From contig CAVFWQ010000031.1 of assembly GCA_963626285.1 (NCBI GenBank), forward strand, positions 1-19,623: a DNA stretch of 19,623 nucleotides, in the 5' to 3' direction. How positions within the stretch are numbered: position 1 is the stretch's first letter; each line of letters begins with the position of its first letter. The translations under genes were made by a program, and so were the position numbers. This document shows positions 8,040-15,900 of this stretch, one piece after another. Source of the DNA: CAVDRM01 sp963626285. Lineage in GTDB: Bacteria; Bacillota; Clostridia; Christensenellales; Aristaeellaceae. The notes under the pieces were generated by a model. It did not search any database. It was not told the origin of the DNA and saw only the letters and a program-made list of their open reading frames with translations.

Positions 8040-8239
8040 GATGCGGAAAGCTATTCGTTTGCCAATCTCCGTGTATCTGCTTCATGTGAAAATTTTGATT
8101 AAATCCATAAAAGGTAAATGTCTGATGATTGTGTTTCGCATCTGACGTAAAATTCATGATTTATCTGGGCTATCTGGTGCAGGAGATCAGAAAAATTCGG
8201 AATGAGGAATACGCATCCCGAATTTGAAAGGGGCTCATG
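8040..8239. other. Intergenic stretch before mod, with a short ORF and a hairpin
   Basis: This AT-richer stretch holds a 23-codon frame (8156-8227) reading MIYLGYLVQEIRKIRNEEYASRI, which looks like the tail of a protein but has no ribosome binding site. It also holds an inverted repeat of 12 bp with one mismatch (8193-8204 with 8214-8225) just upstream of the mod ribosome binding site. On the minus strand that hairpin is followed by TTCTG and could end transcription. No promoter with good spacing was found. Confidence 0.35.
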
Positions 8240-8377
8240 ATGCTCGATAAGCTATCCATGCACACCCCGAATCTTGCGGATGAGAATTCAAAAAGCTGGC
8301 GTCGCTGTTCCCGAACGCGGTCACGGAGACCGTGAATGAGGATCGCGAGGCCGTCCGCGCCATTGACAAGGATGTGC
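8240..8377 (+). pseudogene. mod: Type III restriction-modification DNA methyltransferase (mod), 5' fragment with frameshift
   Basis: From ATG 8240 (AAAGGGG at 8227-8233) the translation is MLDKLSMHTPNLADEN, the recognisable N-terminus of Type III/adenine-specific DNA methyltransferases. The frame breaks at about 8285-8289, where AATTC stands in place of an expected AATTTC. Restoring one T gives FKKLASLFPNAVTETVNED and then REAVRAIDKDV up to the assembly gap, again matching the family. The missing base may be a real inactivating mutation or a consensus error near a contig end. Everything 3' of the first about 46 codons, including the catalytic motifs and any res gene, is missing. If intact, Mod would methylate adenine at an asymmetric site and form the Res-Mod complex. 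Confidence 0.75.
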
Positions 8378-8387
8378 NNNNNNNNNN
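8378..8387. other. Assembly gap (10 N)
   Basis: Ten undetermined bases. The plus-strand mod fragment enters from the left and a minus-strand DUF4230 gene from the right, and both are cut here. The true gap size is unknown, and most of a methyltransferase gene of typical size is missing. Confidence 0.99.
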
Positions 8388-8845
8388 GCTTTTATTTTAT
8401 CTTCTGTATTAACCGCATCGGTGAAGAAAAGAACTGTTCTGTCGCTGACAATCTCCTTAATGGAACTTTCGTCTAGATCCTTATCTAAGACTGTTGCTTC
8501 GGGCATTGTAACGATAATAACGTTATCTCTATCGGGTTCCGATATTTTTACCTTACCCGCATTAATTCCGATGCGGACAATGCCATCATATTCAATCCAG
8601 ATTTTTTTCTCTCCGTAGCCGGCAAAAGCAAAAAGGCCATACGCATCCTGATTCCAGTTGGAAACATTGTGATAGTAGCATTCAAGGGAAGCTAGCTCGC
8701 AGATTCTCCGAACGTTTGACTCCGATATTGGCTGCTCTGCAGTTTCCTGCCTGTTCAGTACTTTTGTCAAGACAAATATCCCGCAAAGCACGATATCCGC
8801 AACCAGTGCAAGTATCAGAAGATTACGAGTTGAAAATTTTTTCAT
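8388..8845 (-). CDS. DUF4230 membrane-anchored protein, 3' end missing
   Basis: About 152 residues are visible before the assembly gap cuts the C-terminus. An N-terminal membrane anchor (about residues 8-28) is followed by a DUF4230-type domain: ICELASLECYYHNV, WIEYDGIVRIGINAGKVKI, VIIVTMPEATVL and LDESSIKE fit the family well. DUF4230 proteins are uncharacterised, extracytoplasmic and usually single-pass. The ATG overlaps the stop of the upstream gene (ATGA, 8842-8845), so the two are coupled and probably act together. Any translation past 8388 is an artefact of reading through the gap. Confidence 0.78.
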
Positions 8846-9444
8846 TCAGCCTCACCGCCTGCCGAAGCACCGAATTGATATTCGAATGTGTATCCTTCAA
8901 AAACGGGTGAATACCATGCTTCGATGATTGATTTCAGGTTTTCCTGAGCACTTGATATGAGCTTTTCGGATTTGCCGACTTCTTCCATTGCGCTGGTTCT
9001 GCACAGTCTGATAAGTTCATCCGGGTACAAATCTGTTCTATCCGGAATCGTACAGATTGACGATATATCTATCAAAGGATTCTCAATCTTAAACTCCAGA
9101 AAACCGAATATCACCTTTTTTTCTGCTTCATCGACGGTATAGCCAATGCTATCGGCATTGATGCTGACCTTCACCGTCGATTTATACAGCACATTATAAT
9201 CATGCTCGCCATTTTCCTTATATGTCCTGACAATGCCATTATGGACGAACTCGGAAACAGAAAGCGCAGCGATGTCTTTTGTATTAATCAGTTCAGAAGT
9301 CGTAAAATGCTGCGTCTTCGGGCTGCTTCCGCCAAAAAACGAAAAGAGGATAAAGAGGCCGACAGCGAGTAAGACTATGAGGAAGACGATATGAAAGAAT
9401 TTTTCCCAATTATTTTTTTCACGGGCCGTATTTTCCAATGACAA
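8842..9444 (-). CDS. DUF4230-like membrane-anchored protein
   Basis: 200 aa with a membrane segment at about residues 15-37 and an outside domain (TSELINTKDIAALSVSEFVHNG, VKVSINADSIGYTVDE, FKIENPLIDISSI) that looks like a divergent copy of the DUF4230 domain encoded next door. The start is taken as TTG at 9444, directly after the TGA of the small lipoprotein gene (TGATTG), with GGGGTGA as a weak ribosome binding site. A TTG two codons later (9438) is an alternative. The pair probably arose by duplication. Function is unknown; the arrangement implies a surface complex with the lipoprotein. Confidence 0.7.
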   Translation of the reverse strand: MSLENTAREKNNWEKFFHIVFLIVLLAVGLFILFSFFGGSSPKTQHFTTSELINTKDIAALSVSEFVHNGIVRTYKENGEHDYNVLYKSTVKVSINADSIGYTVDEAEKKVIFGFLEFKIENPLIDISSICTIPDRTDLYPDELIRLCRTSAMEEVGKSEKLISSAQENLKSIIEAWYSPVFEGYTFEYQFGASAGGEAE

Positions 9445-9573
9445 TCACCCCAACGCAGTCATAATGTGGGCTGCAGCTCCGAAATCCCCATGATACCAAA
9501 CATTCTGCTGACATGCGGTCAGGAGCAGGCAGACGATGACAAGCAGAATCAGCAGGAGAATTTTTCTCTTCAT
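9445..9573 (-). CDS. Small lipoprotein (42 aa)
   Basis: A very short gene encoding MKRKILLLILLVIVCLLLTAC followed by a 21-residue mature tail (QQNVWYHGDFGAAAHIMTALG). The signal peptide with lipobox LTAC is textbook: Lgt would lipidate Cys21 and signal peptidase II would cut before it. AAGGAAAGAGAG lies upstream of the ATG. It is the first gene after a strong promoter, and its TGA abuts the TTG of the DUF4230-like gene, which supports real translation and coupling. A lipoprotein with so small a mature part may act as an accessory subunit or leader of the DUF4230 pair. I do not recognise a family. Confidence 0.68.
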   Translation of the reverse strand: MKRKILLLILLVIVCLLLTACQQNVWYHGDFGAAAHIMTALG

Positions 9574-9614
9574 TTCGACCACTCTCTTTCCTTAACAAGA
9601 TGATGTCGATATGT

Positions 9615-9643
9615 ATTATAGCATCATATACCTTTAAATGCAA
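9615..9643 (-). promoter_or_regulatory. Sigma-A promoter for the lipoprotein-DUF4230 cassette
   Basis: On the minus strand TTGCAT (9638-9643) and TATAAT (9615-9620) are exactly 17 nt apart. The -10 box ends about 40 nt upstream of the lipoprotein ATG at 9573. Confidence 0.8.
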
Positions 9644-9690
9644 GGAAAATATGGTGTTTCAGGTGTTTTTCAAGCTCATGAGCTCCAACT

Positions 9691-11484
9691 TCAATGCGGT
9701 ATGTTCTTCAGCTTCGGACAGTTGGCAAAGGCATCCTTCCCGATTGCGGTGGAACGACCCCACATGATGACGTTCTTCAAGCTTGAGCAGCCTTCGAAGG
9801 CGTAGTCGCCGATATATTCCGTCCCGCCGGAGATGCTGATTTCGTATAGGCTTGTGCAGCCGCGGAAAGCAGAATCCCCGATATTGGTATCGCCCCAGAG
9901 AATGACGGTGTCCAAATCTGTGCAGCCCTGAAATGCCGATTCTTCGATGACCTCACAACTGTCGGGAATACTGATGTAATCCAGGCTGCTGCAGTTTCTG
10001 AAAGCATTTTTGCCAATGCCCGTGATGTCGCCCCAGATGATGACAGTGCTCATGTTGATGCAGTCCTCAAAGGCCGACTCTCCGATATAGGTCACGCTGC
10101 CGGAGAGACTGATGTTGGTCAGCTTGGTGCAGCCCTTGAAGGTGTCCTTTTTGATGTCGGTCGGGTCGCCCCACATGAGCACGGTCTTCAGGCCGGAGCA
10201 GCCTTCAAAGGCAGATTCCCCGATGAAGGTGGTTTCGCTTGGAATGCTGATGTTCCTTAATCCGGTGCAGCCTTTGAAGGCCGAAGCGCCGATATATTCA
10301 ATATCAGCCCAATTAAGCAGGCTTTTCAGCGCAGAGCAGTTTTCAAAAGCTCCGTCAGCAATTCGGGTTACATCGCGTCCATCGATTTCGGAGGGAATGG
10401 TCATGGCACTTTGAGCCTCGGTATATCCGACAATTTCAACCTTGCCGTCGCCGGTGTACCGATACCGAACGTCCCGATAGCTCATTATTGTGCCGTCTGC
10501 AACGACGGGAGAGGCAGTAGGCTCTGCCGCTCCCGTTGTCGTCTTCGCCGTCTGAGTATTTTCAGATTCTGTTTCGGTTACGGCGGAAACGGTCTCAGGG
10601 TAGGCAATATCCTGCTTATGGACGTATAGGGTAATGCTTTGATAGGTTTGGCTGTCAACCAGGTTGGAATATTCCTTGCCCGTGCTGTCCTTCCGGAAAG
10701 TCAGCCTGATTACAGAGTTCGGAGCCACATCTTGTGAGACCACGATATACTGCTTCAAGATATCCATGTTCTCCGGATCTAGATAAGCGCCGTCATCTGC
10801 AACAAAATTCAGCTTAATGGTTCCATGCCCGTATTCATCTCTCCGTTCGCCGCCCAGCGAGGTATATCCGAAGGAGGCGACATTCTTTCCGACATAGTTC
10901 CTGATATAATGCGTATATTTGTCCGGGGACGGCGTGATGGGAATCAATTCAAATGCGACGGGTTCACTGGCCATACTGCCATCCAATCGGCGGACGGTCA
11001 GGTCAATCAGGCGGACGCTCTGAAAATCAATCAGGTTGCTGTACTCTTTGCCGCTGCTGTCCGTCTGGTAAACATACTTCATTTCCGTGTTCGGAGCAAT
11101 GTTCTGCCCTGTGACGATATATTTTTGAAGCATTGCTTCATCTTCGATGTTAATGAACATGCCGTCTTCCGTGACGAAGATGAACTCCAAGTACCCCGCA
11201 CCATACCTTTCCAAACGATCTCCGCCAAGCGAGGTATAACCGAATCCGGCAGCATTGCGTCCGACATAGTCCTGAACATACCAGGTATATTTGTCCGGCG
11301 AAGGATTGACGGCGATTGGTATGTGTATGGTTTGACGGCTGCTGCGCTCGGCGGTTGCTCCCCGAATCAGTTCATCCAGTTCGGCATCCGTGAGAGATGC
11401 ATAGTCAATGTCCAACGCAAGCGCGGACGTGAAGCAGGTGATGGCCAGCATGCATGCCAGCAGGACAGAAAACAGTTTCTTCAT
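9691..11484 (-). CDS. Secreted protein with tandem beta-type domains and BspA-like leucine-rich repeats
   Basis: 597 aa. A signal peptide (MKKLFSVLLACMLAIT... cut near ALA, residue 23) is followed by two tandem copies of a domain of about 105 aa (from residues 61 and 185) that share PSPDKYT, FGYTSLGG, YIV..Q..APN and GKEYSNL. A T/E/A-rich linker (about 296-330) leads to ten LRR_5/BspA-type repeats (about 333-597; pattern IGxxAFxxCxxL). BspA-type repeats usually mediate binding to host matrix or other cells. No sortase signal or membrane anchor is seen, so it may be released or held non-covalently. The ATG has AAGGAGGAGA just upstream. It is separated from the kinase operon by a terminator and probably has its own promoter. 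Confidence 0.88.
   Translation of the reverse strand: MKKLFSVLLACMLAITCFTSALALDIDYASLTDAELDELIRGATAERSSRQTIHIPIAVNPSPDKYTWYVQDYVGRNAAGFGYTSLGGDRLERYGAGYLEFIFVTEDGMFINIEDEAMLQKYIVTGQNIAPNTEMKYVYQTDSSGKEYSNLIDFQSVRLIDLTVRRLDGSMASEPVAFELIPITPSPDKYTHYIRNYVGKNVASFGYTSLGGERRDEYGHGTIKLNFVADDGAYLDPENMDILKQYIVVSQDVAPNSVIRLTFRKDSTGKEYSNLVDSQTYQSITLYVHKQDIAYPETVSAVTETESENTQTAKTTTGAAEPTASPVVADGTIMSYRDVRYRYTGDGKVEIVGYTEAQSAMTIPSEIDGRDVTRIADGAFENCSALKSLLNWADIEYIGASAFKGCTGLRNISIPSETTFIGESAFEGCSGLKTVLMWGDPTDIKKDTFKGCTKLTNISLSGSVTYIGESAFEDCINMSTVIIWGDITGIGKNAFRNCSSLDYISIPDSCEVIEESAFQGCTDLDTVILWGDTNIGDSAFRGCTSLYEISISGGTEYIGDYAFEGCSSLKNVIMWGRSTAIGKDAFANCPKLKNIPH
9694..10488 (-). repeat. Ten BspA-type leucine-rich repeats
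   Basis: Repeats of about 22-23 codons recur with the core IGxxAFxxCxxL. Most of them alternate between a form with IS[IL]-type strands and a form with V[IL]xWGD, giving a higher-order unit of about 45 codons. The DNA shows the same periodicity in the CATTCxxC-rich complement. Confidence 0.85.
10618..11304 (-). repeat. Tandem duplication of a domain of about 105 aa
   Basis: Copy 1 spans residues about 61-165 (10990-11304) and copy 2 about 185-289 (10618-10932), offset by 124 residues. Shared blocks include PSPDKYT, YVGxNxAxFGYTSLGG, QxxAPN and GKEYSNL. Each copy has the look of a small beta-rich binding domain, perhaps PASTA-like, but I cannot name the family. Confidence 0.75.
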
Positions 11485-11616
11485 GGGTTCTCCTCCTTTT
11501 CGGTCGATGTTCTCATGCGGAAGCGATTCTCATTCCGAGACGCGCGCTTCTCCTGCGCCCGTAATAAGCATATCATGCGTCAAATCAAAATTGGATTTGC
11601 CGATGCATCGGAACTG

Positions 11617-11646
11617 AAAAGGGCGATGCCGGTTGCAGCATCGCCC
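11617..11646 (-). terminator. Rho-independent terminator ending the kinase-STAND operon
   Basis: Read on the minus strand, GGGCGATGC (11638-11646) pairs perfectly over 9 bp with GCATCGCCC (11621-11629) around an 8-nt loop and is followed by TTTT (11617-11620). It begins about 8 nt after the stop of the zinc-ribbon gene. Confidence 0.88.
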
Positions 11647-11653
11647 AAGAGCT

Positions 11654-12400
11654 TTATCTTCCGTGATAGGTAATAACGATCGGCACATCCGGCATATAGA
11701 TCTTCCCGCCGGAAGTTATGGTTTTCCCGTTAATCGTGACTTTTTCGATTTTGTCACGGATGACCAGCGCTGTGAGCATGTTCAAGTCATGAAGATTGAC
11801 GCAGGTTATGTTGGTAAAGCCGACTGAACGCAGCGTATCTTCTACAAGGGAATACTTCCTGTCGGAAAATGGTGCCAGCTCACTAGGAAATCTGATTCCG
11901 CCCTGGCTGGAGATGACCTTCTCGTTTTCCTTCTCAGGAAGCCATTTAAAGACAAGATACCCTCCGCCGCCTATAATCGGGGCACATGCATAAAACAGGA
12001 AAAGTAATCCACCCGCCCAGCCTGGCATGCTTTCATTCCCGGGAGAGAGCATTAAAACAATCGCAATGGTGAGCAGAATAAGTGTAATGATTAACCATAT
12101 GACCGTCAGGACTTTATGCAAAGAAGAGTTCTTCTCCGCAATATCCAATTCTCTCAGACGAACAAGTCTCTCTGTTTCAGCCTTCTGTATGCCAGCTTCA
12201 TCCATCTGCCGGAATACGTATTCGTTCTCATTGCTGATCAGCACTTTGGCGCCGCAATAAGTACAGAACGCCTGCGTCCTGTTCTCTTCGATGGAAAGCG
12301 TCTGACCGCAATCCGGGCACTTTACGGAAATCAATTTATAGCCCAAGCTCATCATCTCCCGGTAGTAGGTGTTTCTTGTCCGGCACTCACCGGATGACAT
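11654..12400 (-). CDS. Zinc-ribbon membrane protein with C-terminal PASTA-like domain
   Basis: 248 aa. A zinc ribbon (CPDCG at 28-32, CTYCG at 46-50) is followed by a short helical linker, two membrane segments (about 97-118 and 128-152), and a C-terminal region (about 172-248: KYSLVEDTLRSVGFTNITC, KVTINGK, VPIVITYH) of the kind common in clostridial zinc-ribbon proteins and similar in layout to PASTA repeats. Such modules are thought to relay surface or envelope state to cytoplasmic partners; this is inference. ATG 12400 lies inside the end of the preceding gene (14-nt overlap) with a weak GAGAG. Starts at 12355 or 12352, just after GGGAG, are possible and would give the more typical MSLGYKLISVKCPDCG. 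It is the last gene of the four-gene operon. Confidence 0.75.
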   Translation of the reverse strand: MSSGECRTRNTYYREMMSLGYKLISVKCPDCGQTLSIEENRTQAFCTYCGAKVLISNENEYVFRQMDEAGIQKAETERLVRLRELDIAEKNSSLHKVLTVIWLIITLILLTIAIVLMLSPGNESMPGWAGGLLFLFYACAPIIGGGGYLVFKWLPEKENEKVISSQGGIRFPSELAPFSDRKYSLVEDTLRSVGFTNITCVNLHDLNMLTALVIRDKIEKVTINGKTITSGGKIYMPDVPIVITYHGR

Positions 12401-12983
12401 GTAAGAACTCTCTGCACATAGTCAACGGGAATCCCGGAAACTGCCGATCAAATTGTTCTGTTTCCGAAAGGTTCATCAGAGCACCATCCCTGATACTTTC
12501 GTCATACGGATCTCTCGTCCATCCGACAAACGGCTCATCATCGTGCCCGACAAGATTCTGTCTGCGACAAATCTCATATGCGATGGTATCCCGAATCCCC
12601 GTGGTACCAATTTCTTCAAAGTATGCCTGAATGTTGAGAATGAATTCCGGATAAAACTTCTGATATGTCAGGATGTATTGAACACCGCTTGGCTCCTTAA
12701 GCGTTTTAACGATGCTGAATACACAATCCTCATATGCTTCTGCTTGAATCAACCCCTGATTTTCACCCAGACAGGGTCTTATTCCGGCAATCAGAGATTC
12801 CTTCGTGCGTGGAAGAGACTTAGACGTATCAACCGGAAAGATCAGCACGAAGCACCGGGCGTTGCCAGTCTGAACCATATAGGGAACGGAATCCTTCGGA
12901 TCATCCGGCATAGGAGCAACTTTCTGATAATAATCCGGAATGAGCATTGATTTGCCGTTTACTTTTACTTCCTGTGTGCCCAT
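12387..12983 (-). CDS. Conserved 198-aa protein of the kinase-STAND operon
   Basis: A soluble protein of 198 aa with no signal peptide or membrane segment. Blocks that look conserved, from my memory of similar Firmicute proteins, are KDSVPYMVQTGNARCF, LKEPSGVQYILTY, TGIRDTIAYE, a WTRDPYDE turn, and MNLSETEQFDRQFPGFPL near the end. I cannot give it a family name. The ATG is 8 nt after AAAGGAG, and that site lies within the last codons of the kinase-STAND gene (stop at 12987), so the two are co-translated. It overlaps the zinc-ribbon gene downstream. Position and coupling suggest a dedicated partner, effector or adaptor of the kinase-STAND protein. Confidence 0.75.
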   Translation of the reverse strand: MGTQEVKVNGKSMLIPDYYQKVAPMPDDPKDSVPYMVQTGNARCFVLIFPVDTSKSLPRTKESLIAGIRPCLGENQGLIQAEAYEDCVFSIVKTLKEPSGVQYILTYQKFYPEFILNIQAYFEEIGTTGIRDTIAYEICRRQNLVGHDDEPFVGWTRDPYDESIRDGALMNLSETEQFDRQFPGFPLTMCREFLHVIR

Positions 12984-12986
12984 TGT

Positions 12987-15900
12987 TTATTCTCCTTTGG
13001 TCAAATTGTTCAGGCCTTGTTCTGCCTTCAAGCCTCTTTGCCGTTTTGCTTCATTCCTTATTTCCTTCGGGCACAGGGGAAGTCTCCATGCATACGGAGA
13101 ATCTTTCGCATGCTTCTCAGCCTCCGCAAACGTCTGCTCAGATTTGATATATTCGCCGTTCATGGCATAAATCCTGCCAAGGAACAGGCAGGCATTAAAA
13201 CGACTTTCTCTGTATCGGCGTATGTTCTCGTTTTCGTCGCACATCGCAATGGCACGGGAGACCGTCTCGATTGCGTCCTGATACCTTTTCAGCTCAATAT
13301 AGGCGACAGCGGTTTCATCCAGCAGATGCTCGATGAAAGACAAAGGAGAGTCCTTGGTCGCATCTGCATATACAGTTGCCCGATGTATGTGCTGAAGGGA
13401 TGCTTCCTCGTCTCCCGTGATGGCAAAGTACATCGCGGCAACACAGTCAAAGTGATAATGCTCGTAGCCGCAGGGATAAGCAGACAGCAGCTCGGCAGCC
13501 TCCGCGAGCATCTGACCGCAGCGCTTCATCTTGCTTTTCGTTTCGAGCAGCGTCTGCGTTTTGTTGAGCAGTACTGCCGCAAGCTGTATTTTCGCGTCTG
13601 GATGCTTAGAAGAGCGGGCTTCGTCGATGGCAGCGTCATCGTGCTTCAGGCATTCTTTGTCCTTCTCCCGACCGTACTGGTTGTTAAGAAGGACGGCCTT
13701 GGCCCGATGATACCAGGAAGCGTAATAGTGGCTGGGATGCTTTTTAAGATACCCTTTCATTTCTTTCAGCACATCATGAGCGTCCTCGTAATATTCCAGC
13801 CGTCCCAGCATAAATGCGCAGGTCTCATACAGCCGAAGAACACACCCTGGCTCAAGCCCATCCGGATCGTTCAATAGGCGCAGCATGTCATCCGCGACCG
13901 TTTCATCCATGTCCACCGGCGCGTCCATCAGCATACGGAAGGTCAGCAGCTGGCTGGCAGGCGTGGCGGGTTTTGCGTAGACCAGCAGCTGTTCGGCTAC
14001 ACAGAGCAGCTCATGCAGCTGCTCATAGTTTTCCGGCATCTGTTTGTCCAGATCCGGCCGGTCTTCCCGCGGGTTTATTTTATGATGGAGCCGCGCCAGC
14101 ACATCATCCAGCGTGTTCCGTACGGAAGCGTTCCACGGCCATGTGTGGATATATTCCCGAATCATCGGATGGAAAATGACCCGTTGAGACGAAACCTCCA
14201 GCCAGCCGCTCTCTTCCATTCGGTTGATCACTTCCAGATTCGGCAGGGCAGTGATCTCTTTCAGCAGAGAAATGCGGATGCCTTGCCGGTCGATGGCAGA
14301 CAGGATTTGAAGCAGCTGCTTTTCTTCGTCCGAAAACCTGTCAATTTCAATCAGCTTGTCCAGGATAACGGTCAGCGGAGCCATCACGCTGCTTTGGTCA
14401 TGCACATAATCGATCCGTTCTCCCGGGAGATTCCGAAATCCTGCCTCCGACACCATTTGTGCTGCTTCATGCAGGGTCAGATAGCTTCTGGCGATTTGGC
14501 GTCCCAGCAGTTCCACGGTCAGGGTATGCCCATTCACGGCATTTGCAATGGCGATAAAATCCCGTGCATTGTTTTTATCGGCAATGTCCAAATGAGAATA
14601 CCGCTGAAACATCTGTGCCAGAGCATCCGGCTGCAGTTCCTCGATACACAAGGCCGGATAAAGCCCTTCCGCCGTCTGACTTCTGGAGATAAGCAGCACA
14701 TCCCAGCCAACGTTATCCAAAATCCGTAAATCTTCCGGATGCTCTTTGCAAACGTTATCTATGACCACCAGCACATGCCGGCTTGCCGCGATTTCAGCCA
14801 ATACCCGCAGCTTTCTTTCCAGATATTCTTCCTGCGGTTCCTCACTCATTCGAGAAACGGTATTCACATACACCAGATGATCATCACAAAGCATCCGCGC
14901 TGTGTTTCCGTCAGCGTACAGCCACAGAACAGCATCATATTCGGAACGATGCATGGCGAGATAAGCCCTTGTCAAGGTACTCTTACCGATGCCGCCCATG
15001 CCGTACAGGTTAAACATATGCCGGTCTTTCGTATGCAGGAGCCGGTGCAGCGCTTCCAGCTCGGCCTCCCTCCCTGCAAAGAACACCGGAGCCGATATGG
15101 AAGAAGAGCGCAGCCAAGGCTTTGTTTCATCAGAGAAGCGAAGAATCTCCTGCAGCTGGGCGATAGCCTCATCCGCGCTTTGGTATCGGTCAGCACGATA
15201 GCCGGCCAATGTTTTACGGAAGAAGGCGGATAACGCCGGAAACACCCGGTCCTGATATGCTGCCGCGGCATACGTCATATGGGCGTAGTCATATTCCGCG
15301 TCGGGCTCACAATCAAAGGCGGAGGGCGTTTTGTGCCACAGGGCATAGAACAGCACCGCGCCGAGACTGTAGATATCCGAATGCCTGCCAAGCTGTCGCA
15401 GCCTGCCCGTCTGCTGCTCCAACGGTGCATAGCCCCTGGTATAGGAGGCGCGCAGCCTGCCGGCATCATTTGCCTGAATGGCCGCTGCCAATTCCTCCGA
15501 AGAGATCATGGAATCAAAATCGAACAGCTGGACCAAATCGAGAGAGCCTTCCAGCGTCAGAATGTTATCCGGCTTCAAATCCAGATACAGATACCCTGCT
15601 TCGTGAATGCGCTGCAATATCTTTGCTGCGCCAATCAGCAGGGATACACAATCATGCAGGGTATTTCCGTGGAAGGCCGTAAATGTCCGACCGTTCATAT
15701 AGACGGAGACAATATAAATCGTTCCGTTGGCTTCATAAATGTCCGAGGTGTTCGCCACGGCATTGGTCAAGCCGCTAAGTGAAAAGAGCTTGTGGTTTCG
15801 CCGATAGGCAGCTGTTAAGCGCTCTTTTGCAGCAGCAAACGCATCGGCATCACGGGCTTTGACATCAAGGGTGCCGTCTTCAGCACGGCTGATTTGCAAG

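Noticed and set aside
8321..8387. Apparent C-terminal extension of the DUF4230 gene across the N run
   Set aside because: Residues after the gap read antisense to the mod fragment; continuity through unknown bases is an artefact.
9419..9643. Minus-strand 74-codon open frame over the small lipoprotein
   Set aside because: Its start lies at the promoter -35 box, and the lipoprotein frame with signal peptide and lipobox explains the region better.
9644..9690. Palindrome AGCTCATGAGCT after the LRR gene as a terminator
   Set aside because: Only about 4 stable base pairs with a 4-nt loop and a weak tract; too weak to call.
9694..10488. Regular DNA repeats resembling a CRISPR array
   Set aside because: The periodicity is that of coding leucine-rich repeats in one open frame, without identical repeats or unique spacers.
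14013..14729. Plus-strand open frame of 238 codons inside the kinase-STAND gene
   Set aside because: It is antisense to the STAND NTPase region and has no ribosome binding site or family motif.
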